In this document: positions 7,480 through 15,452 of the stretch, in pieces
Position numbering within the stretch: position 1 is the stretch's first letter
Layout of the letters: each line of letters opens with the position of its first letter
Assembly: GCA_023145125.1 (NCBI GenBank)
Contig: JAGLEK010000217.1
Location: 1 to 25,816, forward strand
DNA from: Bacteroidales bacterium
Lineage (GTDB): Bacteria; Bacteroidota; Bacteroidia; Bacteroidales; B18-G4
Reading direction: 5' to 3'
Length of the DNA stretch: 25,816 nucleotides
Notes under the pieces: generated by a model
The model's database searches: none
What the model was told of the DNA's origin: nothing
The model's input: the letters and a program-made list of their open reading frames with translations, nothing else
Translations under genes and position numbers: made by a program

Positions 7480-8970
7480 ATGAAAAAATTATTATCCACG
7501 CTACTTTTTCTTTTCGTCGTTGCCATATTCAGTTTTGCTCAAACAGATGTCTATCCTCCTACACTCATGGAGCCTGAAGATGGTGATGATGGCCAGATGC
7601 CTGATGTAATCCTTAATTGGGCAGCTGTTGCCGGATCCGGCGGAATTGTCGAGTATGAAGTCCAACTCGATGTTACAGATGCATTTACCGACCCGGTCAT
7701 CTTCCCTCTATCAGAATTTACCGGTCTTCAGATGGAATTGCTGCTCTTCGGACAGGAATACTTTTGGAGGGTCAGGGCCAGTGAAGGCAGTGATATCTCG
7801 GGCTGGTCGGATGTTTTTTCATTCGTGGTTTTCGAGACGGTTGTTCTGAATAAACCAAATGACGGTGCTAACGAGCAAGATCCTGATGTTTTATTTAAAG
7901 CCAAAGACAGGATAGGGTCAATAGTTATTACAGGTGTTGAGCATTTCGAGTTTCAGGCCGATACTTCAGCTAACTTTGATAGCCCGCTACTTTTTGAAGG
8001 TGTCAGTGAAACCTACACTATAAATGCAAGCTTCCTCCATTTTGGGGAAATCTATAACTGGCGTGCCAGGGCTACACATTCAGCTGATAACAGTGCTTGG
8101 TCTGAAGTAAGAACCTTCGAGGTTATCCCCGCTCCTGAACTTGACGACCCATCTACAGGCTCCACTGACATGGGACTCGAAAATGTTCTTGAATGGGATG
8201 AACTATCAGGTGTTCTGGATTATGAGATCGAACTTGCCGACAATGACGCTTTTACAGGGTCAATAAAACTGATCACTGAAGAAACCGAATATACAACAGA
8301 TGGTTACCTCACCTTCGATCAGGAATACTTCTGGAGGGTCAGGGCAAATCATGCTACCGACACTTCATACTGGTCGGAAGTGTGGGATTTCAAAACCATC
8401 ACCACGGTTGCATTATCCCTGCCTTTAGATGGAGCCACTGATGTTGGCATTAGCCCTCGCTTAGAATGGGATATGGTTAGCGGAGTTGATTTTTTCCAGG
8501 TACAATACAATACTACACCTGACTTCGAGGAACCTTGCTGTATTCAAGAGGTCGAAGGAACCGATGATTACTTCCAGGTAATAAATATCCTTGCAAAGGA
8601 CTGTACCTATTATTGGCACTGCCGTACCATGAAAGGAATCGACACCACTGCGTGGAGTGAAACATGGTCATTTACCACTGAACCTGAGATTGGCATCAGC
8701 GAAACAGCTTTTGATGAAAACAACATCAATATTTACCCAAATCCCAGCAGCGGTAAACTCTTTATTGATGTAGCAGGTGAAGAAAATTACGTAGTCACTG
8801 TTTACGTCATGGACCTGCTTGGCCAGATACATGTAGAAGAGAATCTGTTATTCGGACAGGGCAACACAATCAAAACCCTTGATCTTAATGATCTTGCCAA
8901 TGGCCTGTACCTTGTGAAACTCACAAATGGTAATCGAAGCTATTCGCATAAGATTACTGTTTATAAGTAA
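7480..8970 (+). CDS. Secreted protein with four fibronectin-III-like repeats and T9SS sorting domain
   Basis: A 496-residue protein with a signal peptide (1-20, ending FSFA before Gln). Four repeats of about 90-100 residues fill the body; each ends with the same signature, roughly Y-x-W-R-x-R-A-x4-D-x-S-x-W-S-E-x-W-x-F, at about 94-114, 193-213, 283-304 and 377-398. This is the FN3-like fold common in Bacteroidota surface proteins. The fourth repeat has extra cysteines (353, 354, 375, 381), possibly disulfides. The C-terminal domain (about 416-496) begins NINIYPNPSSGKLFIDV and ends HKITVYK, a type A T9SS signal. No enzyme motif is seen; an adhesive or scaffolding role is an inference. It lies 47 bases after the beta-propeller gene, with no terminator between, so the two may be co-expressed. 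A strong terminator follows at 8990-9022. Confidence 0.82.
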   Translation: MKKLLSTLLFLFVVAIFSFAQTDVYPPTLMEPEDGDDGQMPDVILNWAAVAGSGGIVEYEVQLDVTDAFTDPVIFPLSEFTGLQMELLLFGQEYFWRVRASEGSDISGWSDVFSFVVFETVVLNKPNDGANEQDPDVLFKAKDRIGSIVITGVEHFEFQADTSANFDSPLLFEGVSETYTINASFLHFGEIYNWRARATHSADNSAWSEVRTFEVIPAPELDDPSTGSTDMGLENVLEWDELSGVLDYEIELADNDAFTGSIKLITEETEYTTDGYLTFDQEYFWRVRANHATDTSYWSEVWDFKTITTVALSLPLDGATDVGISPRLEWDMVSGVDFFQVQYNTTPDFEEPCCIQEVEGTDDYFQVINILAKDCTYYWHCRTMKGIDTTAWSETWSFTTEPEIGISETAFDENNINIYPNPSSGKLFIDVAGEENYVVTVYVMDLLGQIHVEENLLFGQGNTIKTLDLNDLANGLYLVKLTNGNRSYSHKITVYK

Positions 8971-8989
8971 CCTACCAAAAACCGAAAAT

Positions 8990-9022
8990 AAAAAAGCCCT
9001 CCAAAATTAAGAGGGCTTTTTT
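8990..9022. terminator. Bidirectional intrinsic terminator
   Basis: A perfect 12-bp stem: AAAAAAGCCCTC at 8990-9001 pairs with GAGGGCTTTTTT at 9011-9022 around a 9-base loop. U-rich tails exist in both directions, so it can end transcription of the fibronectin-like gene (+) and of the convergent outer-membrane protein gene (-). Confidence 0.92.
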
Positions 9023-9028
9023 ATTTTC

Positions 9029-9063
9029 GATACTTGATACTCGATACTGGATACTGGATACTC
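9029..9063. repeat. Heptamer array, unit GATACTN (5 copies)
   Basis: Five back-to-back units: GATACTT, GATACTC, GATACTG, GATACTG, GATACTC (9029-9063), then a decayed GATCCCA. It lies between the terminator and the stop codon of the minus-strand gene, again in a convergent gap. The core unit is identical to that of the array at 2868-2899. Confidence 0.93.
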
Positions 9064-9071
9064 GATCCCAA

Positions 9072-9869
9072 TCAATCATATCTTTTCCCGAAGCTGATTC
9101 CGATATAAAATGTAATGAAGAAGGAATGCTCAGGGTTGGAAGACATGATGGCTACGGGAAATGGATAAAAGTCGAGGGCGGCGCCTGTTTCAATTGCTTT
9201 AATGGAGGAGTTATAATTACCAAACTCAAAATTCAATCCTAATTTGGCATAGAGGCCGGGATGCAAGCTGGTATTTGCAATACCACTGGTAAAAGGGGCA
9301 CGCCCGTATATATTATCCAGTCCATGGGTCTTAGGATCGTATCTCTCAATGTCAATGGTGTAATCTTCGTCTTCAGGGGAATAGTTCAACACATAAAGGT
9401 ATATTGGTTTCGCCAGAGCCAGTGAAAAACCGCCAAAATATATGAAGCGAAGCTCTATCCCACCCCAGTATGGTTTCCTGTTCAGCAAACGTGTAATGCC
9501 GATCCCGGCCCTGAGTACATATACATGGTTTAGCTTCCCGTACACATAGCTTTTCGCATTATTAAAATAAGGGTTGATGGTTTTTATTTGCTTAGGCGAT
9601 TTAAGGCTTACGGCATCAATCTCCCACTGTAATGATCTTTTATAGCTGAGATTTTTACCTTTCCTGATGTGAAAGCCCCAGCCCCTGGAATGCAGTATCA
9701 AGCCACCTGTAAACTCCCTCCTCAGCAATACCCTGTCAGAAATGGAGTCATAAACCGGCTCCACGGGTTTTAGTTTACGTTCCTTTTTGGTTTCCTGCTC
9801 CTGGCCGGACATAAAAAGACCCGCCATTATCAGGAGGGTCGTCAATATTATGTGTTTAATAAAGGACAT
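9072..9869 (-). CDS. Conserved Bacteroidota protein of unknown function, probable outer-membrane beta-barrel
   Basis: A 265-residue protein from the ATG at 9869; a TTG one codon upstream is not preferred. It has a signal peptide (about 1-22, ending FMSGQ). The rest is beta-rich with alternating hydrophobic and aromatic residues: GGLILHSRGWGFHIRKGKN, then SLKSPKQIKTINPYFNNAKS, YVYGKLNHVYVLRAGIGI, and a C-terminal strand HSFFITFYIGISFGKRYD. The pattern of an N-terminal 'HsRGwGf..r.gk', a mid 'SYVYGKLN' and a 'KPIYLYVL' segment looks like a hypothetical-protein family I have seen in Bacteroidota, but I know no function for it. It lies 69 bases downstream of a small lipoprotein gene on the same strand without a clear promoter or terminator between, so they may share a transcript. 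Confidence 0.65.
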   Translation of the reverse strand: MSFIKHIILTTLLIMAGLFMSGQEQETKKERKLKPVEPVYDSISDRVLLRREFTGGLILHSRGWGFHIRKGKNLSYKRSLQWEIDAVSLKSPKQIKTINPYFNNAKSYVYGKLNHVYVLRAGIGITRLLNRKPYWGGIELRFIYFGGFSLALAKPIYLYVLNYSPEDEDYTIDIERYDPKTHGLDNIYGRAPFTSGIANTSLHPGLYAKLGLNFEFGNYNSSIKAIETGAALDFYPFPVAIMSSNPEHSFFITFYIGISFGKRYD

Positions 9870-9938
9870 CAAATAAGAAGCCCGGGAATTATTAAGTAAG
9901 TTCTGGCTGCTTCCCGCTAACAGCTAGTAAAACAAAGC

Positions 9939-10067
9939 CTAATAGTTGGATTGTTTCTGATACTTATATGATTCGCCGTACGCTGCACAGCGCTCGTTCG
10001 ACTGGCAAGAAGTAGCAACCAGCACAAAAAGAATCACTGCTGTAGCAACTATTAAAACTTTTTTCAT
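9939..10067 (-). CDS. Small lipoprotein, 42 residues
   Basis: A short frame starting ATG AAA AAA and ending TAG. It has a basic N-terminus (MKKVLIV), a hydrophobic stretch and the lipobox VATSC, giving a predicted lipidated Cys21 and a mature peptide of only 22 residues: CQSNERCAAYGESYKYQKQSNY minus its first Cys as anchor. The mature part contains a second Cys in RCAAYG. From memory, tiny Bacteroidota lipoproteins with a Cys-x-Ala-Tyr-Gly core are frequent and unannotated; that similarity is an inference. Support for a real gene: correct lipoprotein architecture, and a full promoter TTTG-N21-TATATTTG ending about 40 bases before the ATG. The unknown beta-barrel gene follows downstream. Genes of this size are routinely missed. 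Confidence 0.78.
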   Translation of the reverse strand: MKKVLIVATAVILFVLVATSCQSNERCAAYGESYKYQKQSNY

Positions 10068-10107
10068 ATTTTTAATCATGATAATACGATTCAGGTTTAA
10101 TGGAACA

Positions 10108-10140
10108 CAAATATAAACTCATTTTCATAATATTAACAAA
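10108..10140 (-). promoter_or_regulatory. Bacteroidota promoter TTTG-N21-TATATTTG for the small lipoprotein gene
   Basis: On the minus strand, TTTG (10140-10137) is followed after 21 bases by TATATTTG (10115-10108). Both elements and the spacing match the -33/-7 consensus. The predicted transcript starts near 10100, about 33 bases before the ATG at 10067. This is the best promoter match in the window. Confidence 0.68.
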
Positions 10141-10184
10141 AAAAAAGAGAATATGTTGTACCAACCTGCTGTTAATTATTCATT

Positions 10185-10871
10185 ATGAGCATATCCACGG
10201 TTAATCCACAAATTGAGGAAAGCTGGAAAAAGGTCCTGGCGGACGAATTCCGGGCTGATTATTTCAGCACACTGAAATCCTTTTTAATTGAAGAAAAGAA
10301 AAGATATACTGTTTATCCACCGGGGGAAAAGATCTTTGCTGCTTTTGACCATACCTCCTTCGAATCTGTCAGGGTGGTTATTATTGGCCAGGATCCTTAT
10401 CATGGCGCAGGGCAAGCCCACGGCCTTTGTTTTTCAGTGCCGCAGGGCATTAGAAAACCTCCCTCACTGGTAAATATTTTCAAAGAGATCAGGGATGACC
10501 TCGGATTTGATATTCCTGAGGGGGGAAATCTGGAAAAGTGGGCACGGCAGGGGGTTTTATTGCTCAATGCCACGCTCACGGTGAGGGCCAATACTGCCGG
10601 CTCGCACCAAAACAAAGGCTGGGAGCAATTTACAGATGCAGCAATAACAAAACTCTCACAAATGAAAACCGGGCTGGTATTCCTGCTCTGGGGCAATTAT
10701 GCCATTGCAAAGAAAGCACTGATCGATCCCGGCAGGCATCATATTCTGACAGCAGTACATCCTTCCCCCTTTTCAGTACATCGAGGGTTTTTCGGTTGCA
10801 GGCATTTTTCAAAGACAAATGAGATCCTCCGTAAACAGGAAAAAGCTGAAATTGACTGGAAAATAGAATAA
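10185..10871 (+). CDS. ung: Uracil-DNA glycosylase, family 1
   Basis: A 228-residue enzyme that removes uracil from DNA, starting base excision repair. All family 1 motifs are present: the water-activating Asp70 in GQDPYHG (68-74), Phe83 for stacking in LCFSVP, Asn128 in GVLLLNAT for uracil recognition, and His192 in the HPSPFSVHRGFFGCRHFS DNA-intercalation loop (192-209). Length is normal for the family. The ATG at 10185 is the only sensible start. Upstream, within 117 bases of the divergent lipoprotein start, I see no good plus-strand promoter. The next gene starts 40 bases downstream, so co-transcription is possible but not functionally expected. Confidence 0.97.
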   Translation: MSISTVNPQIEESWKKVLADEFRADYFSTLKSFLIEEKKRYTVYPPGEKIFAAFDHTSFESVRVVIIGQDPYHGAGQAHGLCFSVPQGIRKPPSLVNIFKEIRDDLGFDIPEGGNLEKWARQGVLLLNATLTVRANTAGSHQNKGWEQFTDAAITKLSQMKTGLVFLLWGNYAIAKKALIDPGRHHILTAVHPSPFSVHRGFFGCRHFSKTNEILRKQEKAEIDWKIE

Positions 10872-10911
10872 GTCCCATGCAGAATCGTTCTCTCATTGTA
10901 AATTATCCGGC

Positions 10912-12660
10912 TTGAAAAGCATCATATCCATAAGCATTGTTATTCTATTCTGTATAACGGTTCTGAGTGTTTCCGGCCAACAACTTAGCCTGGAAATCAT
11001 TCCTGCTGACAGTTCAACTGCAAAGATCATCAAACGATTGAACTATAACTCAGAGCCTTCAAGCAGGCTGCAGGCACAACAAGAACTGAATAAAGTTCTG
11101 CAATACTTCTTTGAAAAGGGTTATATCACTGCCAGCATCGATTCAATATATGAAGATTCGAGCCTGGTCCGTGGATGGTTGTTTACCGGGGATGTTTACA
11201 ATATGTCCGTTATCAGGGCCGGGAACGTACCCGTAGTGGTCCTGAGTCAGAGCGGGTATAAAGAAAAACTTTATAGCAACAGGCCTTTCAACATCAATGA
11301 GATCAATGAACTAACAGAGAACATATTATCTCACTGTGAGAACAATGGCTACCCATTTGCATCTGTCAGGCTCGACAGTGTAAGCATATATGATAACAAG
11401 AGTATATCGGCCAGCCTGAACCTTAATTTGCATCAGCAGGTGACAATTGACACTATCATTGTGAAAGGGAATTCGAAACTTCACAGGAAGTTTATCAGGA
11501 ACTATTTTAACCTTAAGAAGGGTGACCTCTATGATGAGTCCCGTTTCAGCAGGATAGAATCCAGGCTGCAGGATCTGCCCTTTGTAAGTGTTATCCGGCC
11601 GCATGATGTAGTGTTTATCGATGATAAGGCCAGGCTCATCCTTTATATTGACAAAAAAAAGGCCAGCCAGTTTGACGGCATCCTGGGAATAGCACCAAAT
11701 GACCAGGCAAGCGGCAAACTACTGATTACAGGCGACATCAAACTAAAACTATTAAATGCTTTTAATCGTGGTGAATTGATCGATTTCAACTGGCGCAAGC
11801 TGGAGGCCAAAAGCCAGGACCTCAGTTTTCATTTTAATTTCCCATTCCTTTTCAATACACCTTTCGGAATTGATTACCGTTTACACCTCTTTAAAAAAGA
11901 CACCTCTTACCTTACCCTGACTAACAACATCGGCATACAGGTATTGTACAACGGATACAATAATGTGAAAGTATTTTATGAGAACCAGCAATCGAATTTG
12001 CTGAGCACCGCCGGCCTGGAGTATGCCACAACCCTGCCCGAGTATGCGGATATAACCACCAGCCTGTACGGCCTCGGCCTTGGATATAGCAGGCTGGATT
12101 ACAGGTACAATCCACAGAAAGGTTATTATATTGACCTTAGCGCTGCCATCGGATCAAAGAAGATCAGGAGAAACGCTAATGTGAACCAGGCCCTTTACGA
12201 CAGCATTCCATTAACAAGCACCTTATACAGATTACAGTTAAATGCTGCACTATTTGTACCACTATTCCGCAGCAGCACCATGCTGATCGGAAATAAAAGC
12301 GGTTTCCTGGAGAACAAGAACCTTTTCGACAATGAGCTGTTTCGCATCGGTGGACTGAAAACCCTGCGGGGTTTTGATGAAGAATCGATCACGGCTTCGA
12401 TATATTCCATTTTCACGCTTGAGTTTCGATACCTGTTCGATGTCAACTCATTCTTCCAGGTATTTTTTGATGGTGCCTATTATGAACATAATGCCAATTC
12501 AGGATACCTTAAGGATACACCCTATGGTTTCGGGGCGGGCATAAACTTCGAAACCAGGGCCGGCATCTTCGCTTTAAGCTATGCCCTTGGCAGCAGGGAA
12601 GGCCAATCGTTGCAGTTCAAATCAGCTAAAATACACTTCGGACTTACAGCAAAATTTTAA
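10912..12660 (+). CDS. Omp85-superfamily outer-membrane barrel, TamA-like
   Basis: A 582-residue protein starting at a TTG; no in-frame ATG lies nearby and the TTG gives a proper signal peptide (MKSIISISIVILFC, ending VSGQ). A clear POTRA domain spans about 180-254 (IDTIIVKGNSKLHRKFIRN), with probably one more before it. From about 265 to the end is a 16-strand-type barrel; the loop-6 signature of Omp85 proteins is present as IGGLKTLRGFDEESI with Arg486, and the last residue is Phe (GLTAKF), as in a beta-signal. With one or two POTRAs it is too short for BamA (usually five POTRAs, about 800 residues or more) and fits the TamA-like proteins found in several copies per Bacteroidota genome. It probably helps insert or translocate a specific outer-membrane or surface protein; the client is unknown. 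Confidence 0.85.
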   Translation: MKSIISISIVILFCITVLSVSGQQLSLEIIPADSSTAKIIKRLNYNSEPSSRLQAQQELNKVLQYFFEKGYITASIDSIYEDSSLVRGWLFTGDVYNMSVIRAGNVPVVVLSQSGYKEKLYSNRPFNINEINELTENILSHCENNGYPFASVRLDSVSIYDNKSISASLNLNLHQQVTIDTIIVKGNSKLHRKFIRNYFNLKKGDLYDESRFSRIESRLQDLPFVSVIRPHDVVFIDDKARLILYIDKKKASQFDGILGIAPNDQASGKLLITGDIKLKLLNAFNRGELIDFNWRKLEAKSQDLSFHFNFPFLFNTPFGIDYRLHLFKKDTSYLTLTNNIGIQVLYNGYNNVKVFYENQQSNLLSTAGLEYATTLPEYADITTSLYGLGLGYSRLDYRYNPQKGYYIDLSAAIGSKKIRRNANVNQALYDSIPLTSTLYRLQLNAALFVPLFRSSTMLIGNKSGFLENKNLFDNELFRIGGLKTLRGFDEESITASIYSIFTLEFRYLFDVNSFFQVFFDGAYYEHNANSGYLKDTPYGFGAGINFETRAGIFALSYALGSREGQSLQFKSAKIHFGLTAKF

Positions 12661-12715
12661 TTCTTTCCTGAATAGCATTAGCACACCGCTATGCCTCCTG
12701 TTGGTCATAACTTAA

Positions 12716-12747
12716 TTGTTGGAGGGAAGTATTTTTTACTATCTTGC
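12716..12747 (+). promoter_or_regulatory. Possible promoter for the FadL-like gene
   Basis: TATCTTGC at 12740-12747 is one T short of TAnnTTTGC; TTG triplets at 12716 and 12719 lie about 18-21 bases upstream. It would start transcription near 12753, about 22 bases before the ATG at 12775. The imperfect -7 keeps confidence low. Confidence 0.35.
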
Positions 12748-12774
12748 ATCGATTTATTAACCAAATTGAGCACA

Positions 12775-13989
12775 ATGAAGAAACTTACACTACTTGTATT
12801 TCTAGTAGCAATCTGTAGTTGGGCTGCCTTTGCAGGCGGATACCAGGTAAGATTGCAGGGCCAAAAGCAAACAGGGATGGGATTGATAGGTTCCCCCTTT
12901 GCGCTGGGAGCCAGCAGCATCTTTTATAACCCGGGCGGTTTATCCATGATGGACACCAAATTCAGCTTTTCTGTCGGTGCCAGCGCTATCCTGTCCAATG
13001 CCACTTTTCAGAAAGATGCCACAAATTACCAGGCTGTGACAGACAACCCCATGGGAACACCTTTTTATGTCTATGCAGCAGGAAAAATAACTGACAAACT
13101 CTCTATCGGACTGGGTATTTACACTCCATTCGGCAGCTCTGCCAAATGGGATGATAACTGGGCAGGCCGCTATCTGATCCAGAACATTTCACTGTCAGCT
13201 ATCTATTTCCAGCCAACGATAGGTTACAAATTCAATGACATTATCTCCATCGGAGCCGGATTTGTTTATGCCTATGGCAAGGTTGAGCTTCAAAAAGCCG
13301 TTCCTTACAATAATGACTCCTACGCAAAATTAGAAGGTTCTACAGGGAGCATGGGATATAATGTTGGTGTGATGATCAGGCCCACCGAGAAACTCAGCAT
13401 CGGCCTCGATTATCGTTCCAAGATCATCATGAAAATTGAAGGCGGAGATGCTACCTTCAAGGTACCTACCTCCCTTTCAGGCAATGTTCCGGCGGAGAAT
13501 AAATTTGATGCAGAGCTGCCAATGCCCGCTAACTTTGATCTTGGTATTTCTTATGCCTTCAATGAGAAATTCACCCTCGCTGTTGAGATGAATTACGTCT
13601 TTTGGAGTGTTTACGAAGATCTTACATTCAAATTTGAGAAACAAGATGAAGTGCTTGGATCAGTAAATCCAAGGAATTATAAAAACACAATTATTGGCCG
13701 TATCGGAGGCCAGTACACTCTGAACGACATGTTTGCTTTCAGGGCAGGGGTTTATTATGATCCTTCTCCAACCGACGATGACTATTTCAATCCGGAAACC
13801 GTTAGTCTGAACACCATTGCATGGACACTGGGTGTGAGCATTGTTCCGGTAAAAAACCTGAGCATCGACCTCTCCTACCTTCAATTGCACGGACTGGAAA
13901 CCGAAAAACGGTATTCACCTGCCAATTTCGGAGGAACATATAAGGTTATTACAGCCATTCCCGGTCTTGGGGTAAGTTATAATTTTTAA
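12775..13989 (+). CDS. FadL/OmpP1-type outer-membrane porin
   Basis: A 404-residue barrel from the ATG at 12775 (MKKLTLLVFLVAICSW); an in-frame ATG at 12691 would put 28 unlikely residues before the signal peptide. After cleavage near AFA-GG the protein begins with the FadL-type plug region GYQVRLQGQKQTGMG, then ALGASSIFYNPGGLSMM, the counterpart of the family's N-terminal 'NPA' element. The rest is alternating beta strands with the FadL landmarks WAGRYL, YFQPTIGYKF, LGISYAF and a final strand ending GLGVSYNF (C-terminal Phe). FadL proteins move hydrophobic molecules such as long-chain fatty acids or aromatics through a lateral opening; the substrate cannot be read here. The SGNH lipoprotein gene follows 18 bases later, which suggests that a surface or periplasmic esterase releases the lipid that this porin imports (inference). 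Confidence 0.87.
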   Translation: MKKLTLLVFLVAICSWAAFAGGYQVRLQGQKQTGMGLIGSPFALGASSIFYNPGGLSMMDTKFSFSVGASAILSNATFQKDATNYQAVTDNPMGTPFYVYAAGKITDKLSIGLGIYTPFGSSAKWDDNWAGRYLIQNISLSAIYFQPTIGYKFNDIISIGAGFVYAYGKVELQKAVPYNNDSYAKLEGSTGSMGYNVGVMIRPTEKLSIGLDYRSKIIMKIEGGDATFKVPTSLSGNVPAENKFDAELPMPANFDLGISYAFNEKFTLAVEMNYVFWSVYEDLTFKFEKQDEVLGSVNPRNYKNTIIGRIGGQYTLNDMFAFRAGVYYDPSPTDDDYFNPETVSLNTIAWTLGVSIVPVKNLSIDLSYLQLHGLETEKRYSPANFGGTYKVITAIPGLGVSYNF

Positions 13990-14007
13990 TCCTAAAACGA
14001 TAAAGAC

Positions 14008-15360
14008 ATGAAATTCAAATATTATATACTCATACTATTGCTCGCTACGATCGCTGCCTGTAAGCCTGAGATCGACGAGTTTTCGCCAAGTAAGGGAGGT
14101 GCAGATTTCACATCCTTCCTTGCCGTGGGCAATTCTTTAACTGCCGGTTATGCAGATGGTGCACTTTATTTGCCGGGACAAGAAGCTTCTTTACCAAATA
14201 TTCTGTCAAAGCAATTTACTTTTGTTGGTGGCGGTGATTTCAAGCAACCACTTACAGTTGATGACTTTGGAGTTGGATTTGACGGTATCACACCGGTTCC
14301 TAAACTTATATTGGGACCATCAACCGATTGTTTAGGCGTAACAAGCCTGGGGCCCATACGTGCCCCCGTTGCAGTTGATCTTGCTAATTTACAATCCGTA
14401 GCCGCCGGCGGCCCTTATAATAATATCGCTGTGCCGGGAGTGAAGACATTTCACTTCTTCTTCGATCAGCTGGCTATGGTAAATCCTTATTATACCCGCT
14501 TTGCTCCTGATGTAAATACCCCGCTGATCAACCTGACAGCAGGAATCGATGCAAGTTTCTTTATGTTGTGGGTTGGTGCAAATGATGCACTTGGTTATGC
14601 CCTGGCAGGAGGAGCAGCAGATTCACTCACGAATCCCGGCGTATTTGCCTATGCATACGATAACATCGTTAAAGCATGCATGGTGAACCAACCCGGTGTT
14701 TATGATGAGGCAAAAGGCGTCGTTGCAAATATCCCTGACATTTTGTCAATACCATATTTCAGTTTTATGAGCACGAAAATACCATATAACAGTCTGGTAT
14801 TAACTGCAGAACAAGCAGCAGGGCTTGAAATGCTCTACGGATTGTATAATTATGACTTTACTTTTCAGGAAGGCCCTAACGCCTTTGTGGTTCAAAATTC
14901 TGACGGTACCTGGGGCAGGATGACAGCAGATGATCATTTTGTGATGACGATTCCCTCTGACTCAATGCTGTGTAATGGAATGGGAGTAGCTAATCCGGAT
15001 ACACAGACACCATTCCCTATTCCTCACAAATACATACTTGATAAAGCAGAAATTGCAGATATCAGGGGCCATGTTGATCAGTATAATGCCATTATTTATG
15101 AATCGGCAACCCTATACAATCTTGCATATGTGGACATGGCAAAAGTATTGGAAGAGACTGCAACAGGAATCACTGTAGATGGGATTGAACTAACATCAGC
15201 ATTTGTTACAGGGAATACATTTTCTCTTGACGGAATCCACCTGACTCCTATCGGTAATGCTATGGCTGCTCACTATTTTATTGACGCCATCAACGCAACC
15301 TATGGTGCAAATATTCCACAGGTAGTCGTTACTGACTATAGTGCAGTGCAGTTCCCATAG
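14008..15360 (+). CDS. SGNH/GDSL-family hydrolase lipoprotein
   Basis: A 450-residue lipoprotein: signal peptide with lipobox TIAAC (Cys18), then an SGNH hydrolase. Block I is [16 protein letters not shown], with nucleophile Ser43 (Asn replaces Asp of GDSL); block III is [11 protein letters not shown] with Asn192; block V is [16 protein letters not shown] with Asp408 and His411. Family members are esterases or lipases acting on lipids, acylated glycans or similar. The protein is longer than minimal SGNH enzymes (about 200 residues), with a large insert between blocks III and V. It starts 18 bases after the FadL-like gene with no terminator between, so they look like an operon; the pairing suggests release and uptake of a hydrophobic product. 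A strong hairpin with a T-run follows at 15402-15439. Confidence 0.85.
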   Translation: MKFKYYILILLLATIAACKPEIDEFSPSKGGADFTSFLAVGNSLTAGYADGALYLPGQEASLPNILSKQFTFVGGGDFKQPLTVDDFGVGFDGITPVPKLILGPSTDCLGVTSLGPIRAPVAVDLANLQSVAAGGPYNNIAVPGVKTFHFFFDQLAMVNPYYTRFAPDVNTPLINLTAGIDASFFMLWVGANDALGYALAGGAADSLTNPGVFAYAYDNIVKACMVNQPGVYDEAKGVVANIPDILSIPYFSFMSTKIPYNSLVLTAEQAAGLEMLYGLYNYDFTFQEGPNAFVVQNSDGTWGRMTADDHFVMTIPSDSMLCNGMGVANPDTQTPFPIPHKYILDKAEIADIRGHVDQYNAIIYESATLYNLAYVDMAKVLEETATGITVDGIELTSAFVTGNTFSLDGIHLTPIGNAMAAHYFIDAINATYGANIPQVVVTDYSAVQFP

Positions 15361-15377
15361 GAAAAAACAATATTACA

Positions 15378-15395
15378 ACAGGCCAGACGGCCTGT
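15378..15395 (+). other. Small perfect hairpin after the SGNH gene
   Basis: ACAGGCC (15378-15384) pairs with GGCCTGT (15389-15395) around the loop AGAC. No T-run follows, so it is not a terminator by itself. Its GGCCT arm can also pair with AGGCC (15410-15414) inside the next hairpin, so the two structures could compete. Confidence 0.6.
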
Positions 15396-15401
15396 AACAC
15401 C

Positions 15402-15439
15402 AAAGGGAGAGGCCATCATGTTATGGTTTCTCCCTTTTT
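15402..15439 (+). terminator. Strong intrinsic terminator, or attenuator in front of rdgB
   Basis: AAAGGGAGAGGCCAT (15402-15416) pairs along all 15 positions with ATGGTTTCTCCCTTT (15423-15437), two of them G-U, around the loop CATGTT, and the stem runs into a T-run. It ends 13 bases before the rdgB ATG at 15453. It can terminate the fadL-SGNH transcript; since no promoter fits between it and rdgB, it may also control rdgB. Confidence 0.88.
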
Positions 15440-15452
15440 AAACCAACAGAAG

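Noticed and set aside
9883..9920. CGGGAA/TTCCCG inverted repeat between the small lipoprotein and the barrel-like gene
   Set aside because: Only 6 pairs around a long loop and no T-run, so not called a terminator.
10153..10188. Eleven-codon frame (MLYQPAVNYSL) whose TGA overlaps the ung ATG
   Set aside because: An ATGA overlap could mean translational coupling, but a frame this short is expected by chance and has no regulatory residue pattern.
12691..12774. In-frame ATG 28 codons upstream of the FadL-like gene
   Set aside because: It would place polar residues before an obvious signal peptide, and the candidate promoter lies between the two starts.
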